Shown here one piece after another: positions 1 to 9,875 of a DNA stretch of 64,000 nucleotides. Numbering within the stretch: position 1 is the first letter of the stretch; the number at the start of each line of letters is the position of its first letter. The translations under genes were made by a program, and so were the position numbers. The notes below the pieces were generated by a model that saw only the letters and a list, made by a program, of their open reading frames with translations, had not been told where the DNA came from and did not search any database. Source of the stretch: Marinomonas aquimarina (GTDB lineage: Bacteria > Pseudomonadota > Gammaproteobacteria > Pseudomonadales > Marinomonadaceae); contig NZ_FLOC01000003.1 of assembly GCF_900089755.1 (NCBI RefSeq), forward strand, positions 1 to 64,000, in the 5' to 3' direction.

Positions 1-397
1 ATACTTAGGCAATGTAATGATGACTCCCCGAGCCAACGGCAGAAGCTAAAAAGAGCTACTTGGAGCGATGATTATCGTGCTCAATTATTGTTTGGTTAAA
101 AAGAGAACAAAGTATGCTCGAGCCCTGGCTCTAGGGCGGCTTTAAAATAGATCATTCCCTCGCTGTTCTTCTAAAACATAAATTCATTTACTGTTTTAGA
201 ACTCCCATGCGCTGACACAGATTCCCAGTCGCTCGATTAAATTTAACAGATAAAAGCTGACTGTTATCCCATTGGCATAGTTATGATGAAATTAACTGAG
301 TGATTTGCATAACTACTTTTGAATAAGAAGCTTAAAGGATGACGACTAGAAGGTAGATCTATACTGAATTGAAAGGTACAAAATATTTACCCTAGTC
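1..397. other. gene-free stretch at window start
   Basis: No convincing coding region is seen in either strand. It contains a 9-bp inverted repeat (169-177 with 193-201, loop 15 nt, no T tail) and a small GC-rich hairpin at 122-137. Neither resembles a known element. The neighbouring gene on the right reads leftward into this stretch and has its own terminator at 398-420. Confidence 0.5.
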
Positions 398-420
398 AAA
401 AAAAGGTCTTATATAAAGAC
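398..420 (-). terminator. Rho-independent terminator of the sensor kinase / GGDEF regulator operon
   Basis: Read on the minus strand, a short stem (GTCTT / AAGAC, loop TATAT) is followed by C and seven T residues. It lies 18 nt after the stop codon of the GGDEF response regulator, where an operon terminator is expected. Confidence 0.65.
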
Positions 421-437
421 ACCGGCACACACCCTCT

Positions 438-1358
438 TTAAACGCTCTCTATAACCGCTCGATTACGACCTTCAGACTTAGCTTGATAAAGTAAGACATC
501 ACTGCGCTCAATCAAAGACTTTAATTCGACCCGCTCGGGATGCTCACAAACAAGTCCACCCGCACTCAACGACACGAAATCGCTGCAGCCGGAAGATTCA
601 TGGGGGATTTTAAGAGCTGACACAGCTTGGCAGATAGTATCGACCAAACGCCCCACTTGTTGCTTGGACTTACCTGAAATTAATAAAATAAACTCCTCTC
701 CACCGTAGCGCACCAGAATCTCTTTTTCATCACTCACCAAGCCTTTGATACAGTGTGCGACCGCTTTCAAGCAATCGTCACCCATAAGGTGCCCGTATTG
801 ATCATTGAACCCTTTAAAATAATCAATATCAAACATCACCACACTAAAAGCCTCCCCTTGCTTTTGACTATGACAAAAAAGTGCAGCACCTTGCTCATCT
901 AAATAACGACGATTATAGATCCCTGTTAAGCCATCTAAATTGGCTATGTGCTTAAGAACATCCGCTTGAAACTTTAGCGTCAAGTGCGCTTTAACACGCC
1001 TCGACAGAGTCAGCTGATTGATGGGTTTTTGTACAAAGTCCACGCCCCCAGCTTCCCAACACGCCACCTCCTGCGCTGGGTCGGTAAAAGAGGTAATAAA
1101 AATAATCGGGATATCACTGTAATAGGGATCTGCCTTAAGGATTTGACACAGCTCTAATCCAGTCAGTTCCGGCATATAGACATCCAGCAAAATAATATCG
1201 GGGCGCTTTGATTTAATTAGGTCGATTGCCTCAGTGCCAGAGCGAGCCATGTAGACATTATAATCATCCTTCAGTACCTGATAGATCAGTTGAATGTTGG
1301 ATACCTGATCGTCCACAATCAATACATTTGCCAGCTGGAAGTCAAATAGCGCCATCAT
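438..1358 (-). CDS. Response regulator with GGDEF output (diguanylate cyclase)
   Basis: Predicted two-component diguanylate cyclase making cyclic di-GMP from two GTP. An N-terminal receiver domain (about residues 10-125) has the acidic pair VDD, the phospho-acceptor Asp in LLDVYMP and a later Lys in QKP. A short helix joins it to a GGDEF domain (about 135-305) with DGLTGIYNRR and the active-site signature GGEEF. The start is placed at 1358 because GAGG lies about 6 nt upstream. An ATG at 1370 would instead overlap the preceding kinase gene by 4 nt (ATGA), so translational coupling is possible. It follows the hybrid kinase directly on the same strand and is its likely phosphorylation partner, although that pairing is inference. 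Confidence 0.9.
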   Translation of the reverse strand: MMALFDFQLANVLIVDDQVSNIQLIYQVLKDDYNVYMARSGTEAIDLIKSKRPDIILLDVYMPELTGLELCQILKADPYYSDIPIIFITSFTDPAQEVACWEAGGVDFVQKPINQLTLSRRVKAHLTLKFQADVLKHIANLDGLTGIYNRRYLDEQGAALFCHSQKQGEAFSVVMFDIDYFKGFNDQYGHLMGDDCLKAVAHCIKGLVSDEKEILVRYGGEEFILLISGKSKQQVGRLVDTICQAVSALKIPHESSGCSDFVSLSAGGLVCEHPERVELKSLIERSDVLLYQAKSEGRNRAVIESV

Positions 1359-1366
1359 TTCGATCC

Positions 1367-4300
1367 TCATGCAACATTCTTCAGCCCGTCAGCCGCCGCT
1401 TTAAAATCGAGTTCTTGTATCGCATTTCGAATTCCTTGCAATGCTGAAACGGTTGCTGGATCCGCTTGTGCGATCATATCCTCGTACACCTTTATTGCCT
1501 GCATGTTGGAACTTTCAAGTAGCTCAATAAGCCCCTCCAGTGATGGCTCATTTGCGTTACTACTTGGGCTATCAACATATGAATCAAGCTTGACATTACT
1601 TTGGTTTAAAAACGCCTTAATAGCAACCATTGCCCCTTGATAAGCGCGATCTAACTCACACCTGATCAGCTGATAAGCCGAACGGTCAGAAGATCGCAAG
1701 GCGACTTCTAAGCGGTATGCCACATCACTTAACACCTCTGCACCAATGGTCGCCGCAGACCCTTTTATTGAATGTGCGCTTCGCACTAGGATCTCTAAAT
1801 CAGCCTGATCGTGCACTGTGGGAAGACCTTCAATTAACGTCTCAGACTCTACTAGAAAAGCACGCAGAGTGGCCAAGTACAGCTCATGATTAGACCCCAT
1901 ACGTAACAAAGCACTATCAGGATCTAAGGTCTGTAATTCGGCCGCACTTGGCCCTGTCTGGGAGGGAGCAACACCTGTGTTCTGCTCTTGCTTAGACAAG
2001 TTCTCTAAGATCGTATCGACAAGATGTTCAATTTGAAATGGCTTACTGACATGGGCATTCATACCCGCCTCTTGGGCCAATTCGCGATCCGACGTTAAGG
2101 CATTAGCCGTCATGGCGATAATTGGTGTGTCATCCGTAACTCGGCGGATCGCTTTTGCCGCATCGTAGCCATCCATAACTGGCATTTGAATATCCATCAA
2201 CACCAGGTCAAAGGCTTGCTCATGGAATAATTCAACGGCCTCTTGGCCATTATTTGCGATCACAACCTGCGCCCCTTCCGATTGCAGTAACTCTTTAGCA
2301 ATCAATTGATTGGTGGCATTATCTTCAGCCAGAAGTAACCTTATTCCCTGTAACGGTAGCACGGACTTTTCCTCTGCAACACTGATCGTGTCGGGTAACA
2401 AATCTGCTTCACCGGCAAGGTGCATTAAGCGTTTTGCCGTTACCGGTTTTAGGATACTAAGCACACCCTGTTGGAGCGCTTGCTGTTTATCGTTTTCATT
2501 CGATAATACAGCGATTTGACCAGTAAAACCCTGCTTGTTCAACTGCTCGGACACCTGGTTTAGAGCTCCCTCATGAGCATCTAGCAGCGTTTGCTCGAAC
2601 AAGATTAAATCGAACGGATCGTCTGCACTCGCCCCCTGCTGTAATAGTGTCATCAAAGCATCGACGCCCTCTAACGACTGACAACTCCAACCAGCCCCAA
2701 CAACCGCATGCTCTAGAGCTGTTCGAGCATTATTGTTCTCATGCACAAGGCAGACATTTAAACGCTTCGCTACGGTGCTTAGCGAATCTAAACGATCAGC
2801 AGGTAAGCTGTAGGGAATAGCCACGTTAAATTGAGTCCCTGTGCCAAACTCACTGCTAAAGGAAATGCTCCCCCCCATCAACTCGACCAAACGTTTGCTA
2901 ATAATCAAGCCTAACCCTGTGCCACCATATTCTCGTACAGTAGAAGCTTGCGCTTGTGAAAAGGCCTGAAATAAACGTTTTTGTTTGTCTTGTTCGATAC
3001 CAATCCCCGTATCTTCAATGCCTAATAACAATTCAGAGTTCAGCGCTTTTAGTCTAAAAATGACCTCTCCCTGAGACGTGAATTTCAAGGCATTACCGAC
3101 GAGATTTAACACAATCTGCTGTAATCGTAATGAGTCCAATACAATGTTTTCTGGCAATTGAGGATCAAGATCAACGATTAGCTCGACCTCCTTATTGCCT
3201 GCGCTGCCTTGTAAAATGCTGATAATAACTTCAACAAAGTCGGCTAAATTAAACGACTGCGGATCCAGCTCCAGTCGTCCTGCTTCCATTTTCGAAAAGT
3301 CCAAGATGTCATTCAAAATGCCCATCAAGGATTTTGCTGCATTTTCAGAGCGCTCGATGTAATCCTGCTGTCGCGTATTTAATTCAGTACGACGCATCAA
3401 CTTTAACATCCCCATCATCGCATTCAGAGGCGTACGAATTTCATGACTCATATTGGCCACAAACTCTGACTTGGTGCGGTTGGCTAAATCCGAGGCATTT
3501 TTGGCTTCTTTCAGAGCATTCTCATAACGCACTTGCTGGCTGACATCTTGGTTGATACCAATCACGGTAATGCAGTCCTGATGACTGTTTTTTTCCAAGG
3601 AGGCCGTTGCATGTATCGTCTTACGTTGGCCGGTTGCTGTCATTACATCAAAGATGATGTCTGCCTCGTTATGCCCGTCTATCATCTCTTGGAAATGATT
3701 CAGCGCACGTTCTCGGTCCGAATCCACCACCATATTCACCCAAGCATCAAATTCTACTGGTTGGGACTCACCCATCTCATAGATTTCATACATTTTAGGA
3801 TTCCAATAAATGGAATTATCACTAAGGTCCCAGCTCCAGATACCTAGGTTTGCAATTTCGGATGCTTTAGTGAGTTGATCTTTAAAAGCGACTAACTGCT
3901 GCCGCTGTTCCATTAACTCGGAAATGTTAGTGACCATGCCTAAATAGCCAGTAATATTTCCTCGCTCATCGTAAAAAGCCGAGGCACACAAATACACCGG
4001 CACCCGTGCTCCCTGCCTAGTGATGTAAGTCCACTCATGTTCGTTTTTCAGTCCCATTCGAGTTTTGATCACAAATACATCAAAACCAGGCTCGACAATC
4101 GCTCCCAGCTCTTTGCTCAGCTCTTTTGCTCGAACCACGATTTCAGTCTCATCATGGAAGATCGCTGGGGTACATTTACCAACCACCTCTTCTTTTGAAT
4201 AACCTAACAGATGTTCCGCTGCCGGATTGAAATGGGTGATTACTCCGTCTAAATCCGTGGCAATGACCATATTCTCACCCGTGTTCAAGATCGCTTCTTG

Positions 4301-5728
4301 TAACGAATAAGACTCCCTCAGTTCACGGGTCCTATCCTCAATCTGCTTTTGTAGAGATAAGTTCAAATCATTTATCTCTTTAGTAATGGCTTTATACTCG
4401 GTCATGTCACGAATGATTTCAGAGATACCTACGATTTCATCACGCTCATTACGGATAGCAGAAGCAGATAGGGAGACGGTGATATCATGCCCTTGTTTAT
4501 GTTTTCGGGTAGTTTCAACAGGCTTAACATTTTTCCCTAACAGAAGCTTATAACGGATAGTTTCTTCTTCATCTTCACCTTCTTGACTGCCGAGCAAATC
4601 GAACGAGCTCTTACCCAGAGCCTCTGAAGCACTGTAGCCAAACATCTGCTCGGCACTCTTGTTCCAGCTTTTGATCACCCCATCCGTTGCTAACACTATG
4701 ATGGCATCCTGCGAGCTTTTGATAATCGCGGCGTTTTCAGAGGCATTAATCGTCAACGCTGCTTGCTGTCTAGCATTTTTACGCTGCAGAGAATAAATGA
4801 CCCAAAAAATAACCGCTAACACAAACAATGCAGACATTGCCGTCAAAGCATCGTTTAAAGAGTGCAGCCGTGCCTCATGATCCTCCTTAGCAAGCACAAT
4901 GCTTAAAAAGTGCTCATCAGAGAGTGTAAATGTTGTGCGGCCATGCAGAAAGCTTGGCTGGGTCAGCAGTTTTAAAATGGCATTCAGTAACCCCGAGTGA
5001 TCCGTTACTTTATCTGCAATAGAAAATAAAAGACCACTTTGATTGTCCAGCACATGGAGCCCAACATCATTGCTGATCGAATTATTTAGACCATTTAGCA
5101 ATACGAAAACATCAACATCGATGACAATGATACCAAACAAAGTACCTTGGTCATCATGGGATGTCACAGCGATAAGCAATCTTTTATTAAGAGCGCTTTC
5201 GATGCCCTTTAATACGCCAGAAACCAATACTTCATTGGTAGGCGCCTCTATGACTTGAGTAAAAAACGCCCGTTCTTTTTGTGAAAGCCCAGACCTAGTG
5301 TTTGGAAGATTTATTCTGGCCGCCTCTCTCTGGACATTCACTAGGTCGTGCCAATTTTCTCGCACATCGATATAGCGAATTTGGGTGATGCTGGTTTTGG
5401 CTTGTAAGTAAGATCGAAAAATTGAGCGCAATCTGCTCTGCCACATGGCTGCCGTACTGCCATCAAGTGGGTCAATGCCGTCATTTTTCACAGCGCGTTG
5501 AATCCCCTGAATAGGCGGAGCCATACTCAATATAGCAATATCGCCTTTAAGATCATCAATTTTGGCCGCAATGAAATCGACATGAGCATTCGCCTCATGC
5601 TGCAAAGATGTAGTCAGCTGGTTCGATAGTTGCTGATAGTTCGCCTTGTAGATGGCGTAGCCAAAACTTAGCACCCCAAAGACAAAGGATAATGAAATCA
5701 GCATTTTATAAACACTTACTTTCTTCAT
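1367..5728 (-). CDS. Hybrid sensor histidine kinase (CACHE-like sensor, three PAS, HisKA, HATPase, two REC, HPt)
   Basis: Large membrane phosphorelay kinase. Order seen: TM helix (about 9-29), a periplasmic sensing domain of about 260 residues, a second TM (about 298-318), three PAS domains (about 330-455, 480-615, 620-745), HisKA with the phospho-His in SHEIRTPLNAMM, HATPase with DTGIGI and GGTGLGLIISKRL, two receiver domains and a C-terminal HPt with HSIKGSA. The first receiver looks degenerate: where the phospho-acceptor Asp should be it reads DLILFEQ. The second is intact (LLAEDN, LVLMDIQMPVMDG). The TTG at 5740 is also in frame, but the ATG at 5728 is the more natural start. The architecture is BarA/TorS-like. 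The signal is unknown. It heads an operon with the GGDEF response regulator. Confidence 0.9.
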   Translation of the reverse strand: MKKVSVYKMLISLSFVFGVLSFGYAIYKANYQQLSNQLTTSLQHEANAHVDFIAAKIDDLKGDIAILSMAPPIQGIQRAVKNDGIDPLDGSTAAMWQSRLRSIFRSYLQAKTSITQIRYIDVRENWHDLVNVQREAARINLPNTRSGLSQKERAFFTQVIEAPTNEVLVSGVLKGIESALNKRLLIAVTSHDDQGTLFGIIVIDVDVFVLLNGLNNSISNDVGLHVLDNQSGLLFSIADKVTDHSGLLNAILKLLTQPSFLHGRTTFTLSDEHFLSIVLAKEDHEARLHSLNDALTAMSALFVLAVIFWVIYSLQRKNARQQAALTINASENAAIIKSSQDAIIVLATDGVIKSWNKSAEQMFGYSASEALGKSSFDLLGSQEGEDEEETIRYKLLLGKNVKPVETTRKHKQGHDITVSLSASAIRNERDEIVGISEIIRDMTEYKAITKEINDLNLSLQKQIEDRTRELRESYSLQEAILNTGENMVIATDLDGVITHFNPAAEHLLGYSKEEVVGKCTPAIFHDETEIVVRAKELSKELGAIVEPGFDVFVIKTRMGLKNEHEWTYITRQGARVPVYLCASAFYDERGNITGYLGMVTNISELMEQRQQLVAFKDQLTKASEIANLGIWSWDLSDNSIYWNPKMYEIYEMGESQPVEFDAWVNMVVDSDRERALNHFQEMIDGHNEADIIFDVMTATGQRKTIHATASLEKNSHQDCITVIGINQDVSQQVRYENALKEAKNASDLANRTKSEFVANMSHEIRTPLNAMMGMLKLMRRTELNTRQQDYIERSENAAKSLMGILNDILDFSKMEAGRLELDPQSFNLADFVEVIISILQGSAGNKEVELIVDLDPQLPENIVLDSLRLQQIVLNLVGNALKFTSQGEVIFRLKALNSELLLGIEDTGIGIEQDKQKRLFQAFSQAQASTVREYGGTGLGLIISKRLVELMGGSISFSSEFGTGTQFNVAIPYSLPADRLDSLSTVAKRLNVCLVHENNNARTALEHAVVGAGWSCQSLEGVDALMTLLQQGASADDPFDLILFEQTLLDAHEGALNQVSEQLNKQGFTGQIAVLSNENDKQQALQQGVLSILKPVTAKRLMHLAGEADLLPDTISVAEEKSVLPLQGIRLLLAEDNATNQLIAKELLQSEGAQVVIANNGQEAVELFHEQAFDLVLMDIQMPVMDGYDAAKAIRRVTDDTPIIAMTANALTSDRELAQEAGMNAHVSKPFQIEHLVDTILENLSKQEQNTGVAPSQTGPSAAELQTLDPDSALLRMGSNHELYLATLRAFLVESETLIEGLPTVHDQADLEILVRSAHSIKGSAATIGAEVLSDVAYRLEVALRSSDRSAYQLIRCELDRAYQGAMVAIKAFLNQSNVKLDSYVDSPSSNANEPSLEGLIELLESSNMQAIKVYEDMIAQADPATVSALQGIRNAIQELDFKAAADGLKNVA

Positions 5729-6006
5729 ATTTGAGCTCAAACGAATTAACTTGAGAAATATTCTAACCTGTTGATAGCGTTCAGTATGTTCCGTGCTGTG
5801 TACAAATGGTAACTTTTTGAATCCACAGACAGTGCTTAATGACGAAAAACCGCGAATCTAAATATTACTTCACGATGCGCATAAGTTGTAAATCATGCCA
5901 ATAAGACTGATGGTAGGGTACATTTCTTCACAATTATAAAGTGCCGACAATTTTGCTAGAGGGTTATATTAGATATGATTTAATAAGATTATTTAACTCC
6001 TCAACA

Positions 6007-7380
6007 ATGCATAATTTAAAAGACCATAGAGTTAAAGCTTTTCTTCTGTTTGCGCTTCTTTACTGGGGAGCCGCTCTCTTTGTTATCGAATATTTAGGCA
6101 ATATTGCTGCCCGAGAAGCCATCAAGGATCATAGAAACGCGCTACAAAGCGATATCGCCATCTCCCGATCTAAAATCGAAGCCACAATCTATGAAGATAT
6201 TTATATCGCGGATGCCCTATCACTCATTCTTGAGTACGATCCAACCATTGTTGAACGTGAGTGGGAAACACTGGCACGACAGTTTATTCAGAAGTCGACT
6301 CACACTCGAAATATCGGTGTCGCACCGGAGGATGTGATTCGCTATATCTACCCATTAGAAGGCAACGAAGCAGCCATTGGCCTAAATTTCAGAAAAGTTC
6401 CTCACCAATACGCGGCCGTTGCCAAAGCTCAAGAATTACAATCCGTCTATCTAGATGGGCCATTGGAATTGGTGCAAGGTGGTCAGGCCATCATTGCCCG
6501 TTATCCTATTTTCCTTGATCGCCCCATCAATCAACGTTATTGGGGGACGGTCAGTGTGGTGTTAAACTTTGATCAAATCATTTTTAGTAGCAATTTAAAT
6601 GAGATCCAATACGCAGACATTGCCCTCACGCGAACGAATTTAGACGGTGAGCAGCAACTCATCTATGGTGACCTGAAAGCTTTTGAAGAAGCGGATGTAC
6701 TGTTACCCATTCACTTACCTAACACTCAATGGCAGCTGGCCAGCAAACTGCATTACTGGGATCTGCCCGAGGTTAGACAAGCGGAGAACATCACCAAGCT
6801 GTTTGCACTGATTGGTGCCATCGTACTATTTTTGTCCATTTATATTTTATTTAGAGCCTATCGCGTCGCCCATAAAATCTCCCTGCTCGACGACCTAACC
6901 CACCTTCCCAATCGCCGTTTCTTTTTTAACAAGCTGGCAAAGCGGATCAAGAAGTCAAAAAGTGATGGCCCCTTTGTTATTCTCAATATTGACGTAAATG
7001 GCTTTAAAACGATAAATGATCAATTGGGTCACGACACTGGAGACGACTTACTACGCTATCTAGCCAAACATTTGAAACTGTCACTGGATAGCTGTGACAC
7101 CGTGGCGAGAATAGGTGGGGATGAGTTTGTCATTATCCTAGATAAGGCAGATAACCAACAGGCATCAAAAAAGGCTATCCAACGTATCCATCACGCCATT
7201 GATGAGAACATCTTCCACTGGAAAAAGGAAAGTCTCTACATTTCTCTTAGTATCGGTAGCGCTCTATATCGAGGCCAATCGGAAGACGAACTACTCGCTG
7301 AGGCTGACATGGATATGTACCAACAAAAGCAAGAGCATAAAACACGTAGCGCAAAAAGCGATTCTGATTTCGTGATTTAG
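6007..7380 (+). CDS. Membrane CHASE-domain diguanylate cyclase
   Basis: Predicted c-di-GMP synthase with an extracytoplasmic sensor. An N-terminal TM helix (LLFALLYWGAALFVIEYL) precedes a region of about 220 residues with the CHASE-like pattern (NIGVAPEDVIRYIYPLEGN and a following YWGTVSVVLNFD). A second TM (LFALIGAIVLFLSIYILF) leads into a GGDEF domain with LDDLTHLPNRR and an intact IGGDEF signature. I place the start at ATG 6007, which puts the first TM near the N terminus. A GTG at 5941 is in frame and would add 22 residues, and neither has a clear Shine-Dalgarno. It is divergent from the hybrid kinase gene across about 280 bp. An inverted repeat at 7409-7444 may terminate it. Confidence 0.85.
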   Translation: MHNLKDHRVKAFLLFALLYWGAALFVIEYLGNIAAREAIKDHRNALQSDIAISRSKIEATIYEDIYIADALSLILEYDPTIVEREWETLARQFIQKSTHTRNIGVAPEDVIRYIYPLEGNEAAIGLNFRKVPHQYAAVAKAQELQSVYLDGPLELVQGGQAIIARYPIFLDRPINQRYWGTVSVVLNFDQIIFSSNLNEIQYADIALTRTNLDGEQQLIYGDLKAFEEADVLLPIHLPNTQWQLASKLHYWDLPEVRQAENITKLFALIGAIVLFLSIYILFRAYRVAHKISLLDDLTHLPNRRFFFNKLAKRIKKSKSDGPFVILNIDVNGFKTINDQLGHDTGDDLLRYLAKHLKLSLDSCDTVARIGGDEFVIILDKADNQQASKKAIQRIHHAIDENIFHWKKESLYISLSIGSALYRGQSEDELLAEADMDMYQQKQEHKTRSAKSDSDFVI

Positions 7381-7408
7381 CGAGCAAAGCTCATGACACT
7401 CTGCGTCT

Positions 7409-7444
7409 AAATCCACCGTAGCAGTTTTAATACTAGGTGGATTT
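7409..7444 (+). terminator. Possible terminator after the CHASE-GGDEF gene
   Basis: A perfect 9-bp inverted repeat (AAATCCACC with GGTGGATTT) with an 18-nt loop lies 29 nt after the stop codon. The T tract behind it is short, so termination strength is uncertain. Confidence 0.4.
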
Positions 7445-7566
7445 TCATCCCACAAACCTAGGTGCCAAGCCGTACTTTAGTCTTAACTCTCGCCAAAACT
7501 ATTAGCCTGATCAGCAACTTATGTTAACTTCCTTAGCCTAATTCGTTTCATTGCATGGAGTACAAA

Positions 7567-8727
7567 ATGAGCCTTATTTGCGAACTAAGTGATTTACAGC
7601 GTTTATACCATAAGCGGGTCCCAAAAATGTTTCAGGGATACTGTGAATCAGGCTCATGGGCACAACAAACCTTAGCTTTGAACCAATCTGATTTCAGGCA
7701 GATTCTATTTCGGCAACGTGTCGCCCGTGATCTTGAGCCGCGTTCTTTGAAAAGCCAGCTAGTCGGCCACGATGTCAAAATGCCACTGGCATTAGCGCCT
7801 GTCGGCCTACTTGGCATGCAGCACGCTGACGGCGAAATTCTCGCCGCACAAGCCGCCGAAGAATTTGGTGTACCTTTTACCTTATCGACTATGAGTATTT
7901 GTTCAATTGAAGCGGTGGCTGCAAAAACGCAAAAGCCATTTTGGTTTCAGCTCTATGTGCAAAAAGACCGCGAATTTACCAAAAAACTGATTGATCGTGC
8001 GAAAGCCGCAGGCTGTTCAGCGTTAGTGGTAACGTTAGATCTACAAATGATTGGTCGACGCCATGCTGACCATCGAAATGGTATGACAGCGCCACCTCGC
8101 CTTACCCTGCCCAACATTATCGACATCGCACGACGTCCGCGCTGGGCGCTAGATATGTTAAAAACTGAGAATCGTCAATTCGGTAATATTCAAGGCTGTG
8201 CAACGGGCGTCGATGATATGAATGACCTTATGAAATGGACGGCCGGCTCGTTTGATATCAAGCTAAGCTGGGAAGACATTCGTTACTTCCGCGACCTGTG
8301 GCAAGGACCTCTGATCATCAAAGGTATCATGGAAGTTGAAGATGCTAAGGAGTGCGTGAAACTGGGGGCTGACGCCATCGTCGTGTCCAACCACGGCGGT
8401 CGCCAATTAGACGGCACACGCTCCACCATCAGCACCTTACCTGAAATTGTCGCGGCAGTAGGCGATCAGTTGGAAGTGTGGCTCGACAGTGGCATCCGCA
8501 GTGGCCAAGACATCATTCGAGCCAAAGCACTTGGCGCCAAAGGTGTCATGGTCGGTCGTCCCATGGTGTATGGGCTAGGCGCCATGGGCAAACAAGGTGT
8601 TTCGAAAATGCTACAAATTTTCCATGAAGAAGCCGAGCTCACTATGGCATTTATCGGCCACCGTGATATTAGCCATATAGGTCGTGAAGACATCGTATTT
8701 AGAAAAGATAGCTTTGCCAACGTTTGA
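7567..8727 (+). CDS. lldD: FMN-dependent L-lactate dehydrogenase family
   Basis: Quinone-linked oxidation of L-lactate to pyruvate at the cytoplasmic membrane is the predicted role. The protein shows the full alpha-hydroxyacid oxidase TIM barrel: an N-terminal FMN-binding start (ALAPVGLLGMQHADGE), WFQLYVQKDR, and the FMN/active-site stretch IVVSNHGGRQLDG with the catalytic His, then LDSGIRSGQDI and VGRPMVYGLG. Length 386 is close to E. coli LldD (396). The start is ATG 7567, because GGAG sits 6 nt upstream, rather than the in-frame ATG at 7555. No lldP permease or lldR regulator lies beside it, so it may act on another 2-hydroxyacid. Confidence 0.85.
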   Translation: MSLICELSDLQRLYHKRVPKMFQGYCESGSWAQQTLALNQSDFRQILFRQRVARDLEPRSLKSQLVGHDVKMPLALAPVGLLGMQHADGEILAAQAAEEFGVPFTLSTMSICSIEAVAAKTQKPFWFQLYVQKDREFTKKLIDRAKAAGCSALVVTLDLQMIGRRHADHRNGMTAPPRLTLPNIIDIARRPRWALDMLKTENRQFGNIQGCATGVDDMNDLMKWTAGSFDIKLSWEDIRYFRDLWQGPLIIKGIMEVEDAKECVKLGADAIVVSNHGGRQLDGTRSTISTLPEIVAAVGDQLEVWLDSGIRSGQDIIRAKALGAKGVMVGRPMVYGLGAMGKQGVSKMLQIFHEEAELTMAFIGHRDISHIGREDIVFRKDSFANV

Positions 8728-8755
8728 AAAACAACCGTCTCCATAACTCGCAATT

Positions 8756-8775
8756 AGCCTGCCTCAGAGCAGGCT
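8756..8775 (+). terminator. Hairpin after lldD
   Basis: A 7-bp perfect stem (AGCCTGC with GCAGGCT, loop 6 nt) follows lldD, with a short T run a few bases later. It also lies just past the stop of the opposing gene, so it could serve both. Confidence 0.45.
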
Positions 8776-8795
8776 GATGCTTTTCAATCGCAGCC

Positions 8796-9254
8796 CTACA
8801 TATCTGAAAAACGGTTGGATGATTGCACCATGCGTTTGATTTCATGCTCTTCCATGGAGCTTAATGCACTTAACATTTCCATCGTAGACGTGGTTTCCGC
8901 TCTGGAAGCTAAGTAGCGATACAATTCAACGACTTGCTGATGCTGATCGATAATCAAGTCCATAATCTGCTGTGCATTCAGGCTAGCAAATGGCTCATCA
9001 CAATGCTTAGACTGAGTGATCGGGTATTTTTGAACATATTCATAGCACCAAGTATTGAGTACTTTTTCTTCACCCTTAAGTTCAAAGCCTTGAATCACCT
9101 TAGTGAGTTGTTGCTCATGCTCTGACAAATAGTTTAGTACCATCCTAGCTCGCTCATCGTTACTGATAAGGGCACAGTCGGATAAGCACTTGCTAAGCTG
9201 ACTATGAAAGGTCTCTGTCCAACTTAATACATCTCTTAATGTCTCAATTGCCAT
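8796..9254 (-). CDS. Hypothetical helical protein, ferritin/hemerythrin-like pattern
   Basis: I do not recognise a named family. The 152-residue product is almost entirely predicted helix, with His/Glu pairs spaced as in four-helix metal-binding bundles (for example YLSEHEQQL, IDQHQQVVELYRYLA and SMEEHEIKRM). This suggests a ferritin-like or stress-related bundle, but no complete ligand set was verified. The start is ATG 9254: GAGGTG lies upstream at a good distance, and the GTG at 9263 overlaps that site. It stands alone and converges on lldD. Confidence 0.6.
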   Translation of the reverse strand: MAIETLRDVLSWTETFHSQLSKCLSDCALISNDERARMVLNYLSEHEQQLTKVIQGFELKGEEKVLNTWCYEYVQKYPITQSKHCDEPFASLNAQQIMDLIIDQHQQVVELYRYLASRAETTSTMEMLSALSSMEEHEIKRMVQSSNRFSDM

Positions 9255-9626
9255 GCTACTCACCTCGCTTATGGTGAAGAGAATTGGATTGCCTCAGGCG
9301 TTAATAAAGCGGCTAATCTATCTGCCTTGATACTCACCGGAAATTGTCACTGGACACCTGCCTACTTTATAAGCATGAGTATGGTTCTGAATTGCTATTT
9401 CAACAAGTCTAGCAGGGAGCGTCGTGGCAAGGATACTGGGTGAACATGACGTGAAGATAGGCACATCTAAGGTGATCTGACTTGTATTGAGCCATTATGA
9501 CAATCAATACCGCAAGGTATTTATAGGCCTATTTTTTCGACCACTGTTTGCTGTAAATCAGACCTTCCATGACCCCATAGGTTTAGACTGAACCCAGTTT
9601 CTTAAGTAAAGCGCAGGAGTTGAGAC
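9255..9626. other. Gene-free stretch
   Basis: No coding region, RNA motif or repeat is recognised here. It must contain the promoter of the leftward helical-bundle gene and of the rightward 60-residue membrane protein, but no clear -35/-10 pair stands out. Confidence 0.5.
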
Positions 9627-9809
9627 ATGGAAGAACAAGCAAAACAAGACAAGTTGCAGAACATGCTAGCCGCTGTTTCATTAGTTGCAGTGGTCGCCAT
9701 GTTGGTGTTTGGATTTAAGACACCGGAAATGCAAACAACAGCTACCGTCTCTGCAGTGATTGCTGGCTCATCGGGCGCGATTAGTGCCTTAATTGGCATA
9801 CTGCATTAA
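9627..9809 (+). CDS. Small two-helix membrane protein, unknown function
   Basis: A 60-residue product with a charged N terminus (MEEQAKQDK) and two hydrophobic helices (about 11-30 and 40-59) separated by a short polar turn. CAGGAG lies about 8 nt upstream of the ATG and a strong hairpin terminator follows the stop, which supports a real gene. There is no recognisable family. It could be a holin-like or stress-related small membrane protein, but nothing in the context decides this. Confidence 0.65.
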   Translation: MEEQAKQDKLQNMLAAVSLVAVVAMLVFGFKTPEMQTTATVSAVIAGSSGAISALIGILH

Positions 9810-9847
9810 GTAATTAGACAGGTAATGCAGACGCTTTTAATTATTTG

Positions 9848-9867
9848 GGGGAGACAAAAAACTCCCC
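9848..9867 (+). terminator. Hairpin terminator
   Basis: GGGGGAG pairs with CTCCCCC around an A-rich loop, directly after the small membrane protein. On the minus strand it would also follow the stop of the SDR pseudogene. It probably acts in either direction, although the T tract is weak. Confidence 0.5.
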
Positions 9868-9875
9868 CTACTTAT

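Noticed and set aside
169-201. 9-bp inverted repeat as a terminator
   Set aside because: Loop of 15 nt and no T tract in either direction; the operon terminator is at 398-420.
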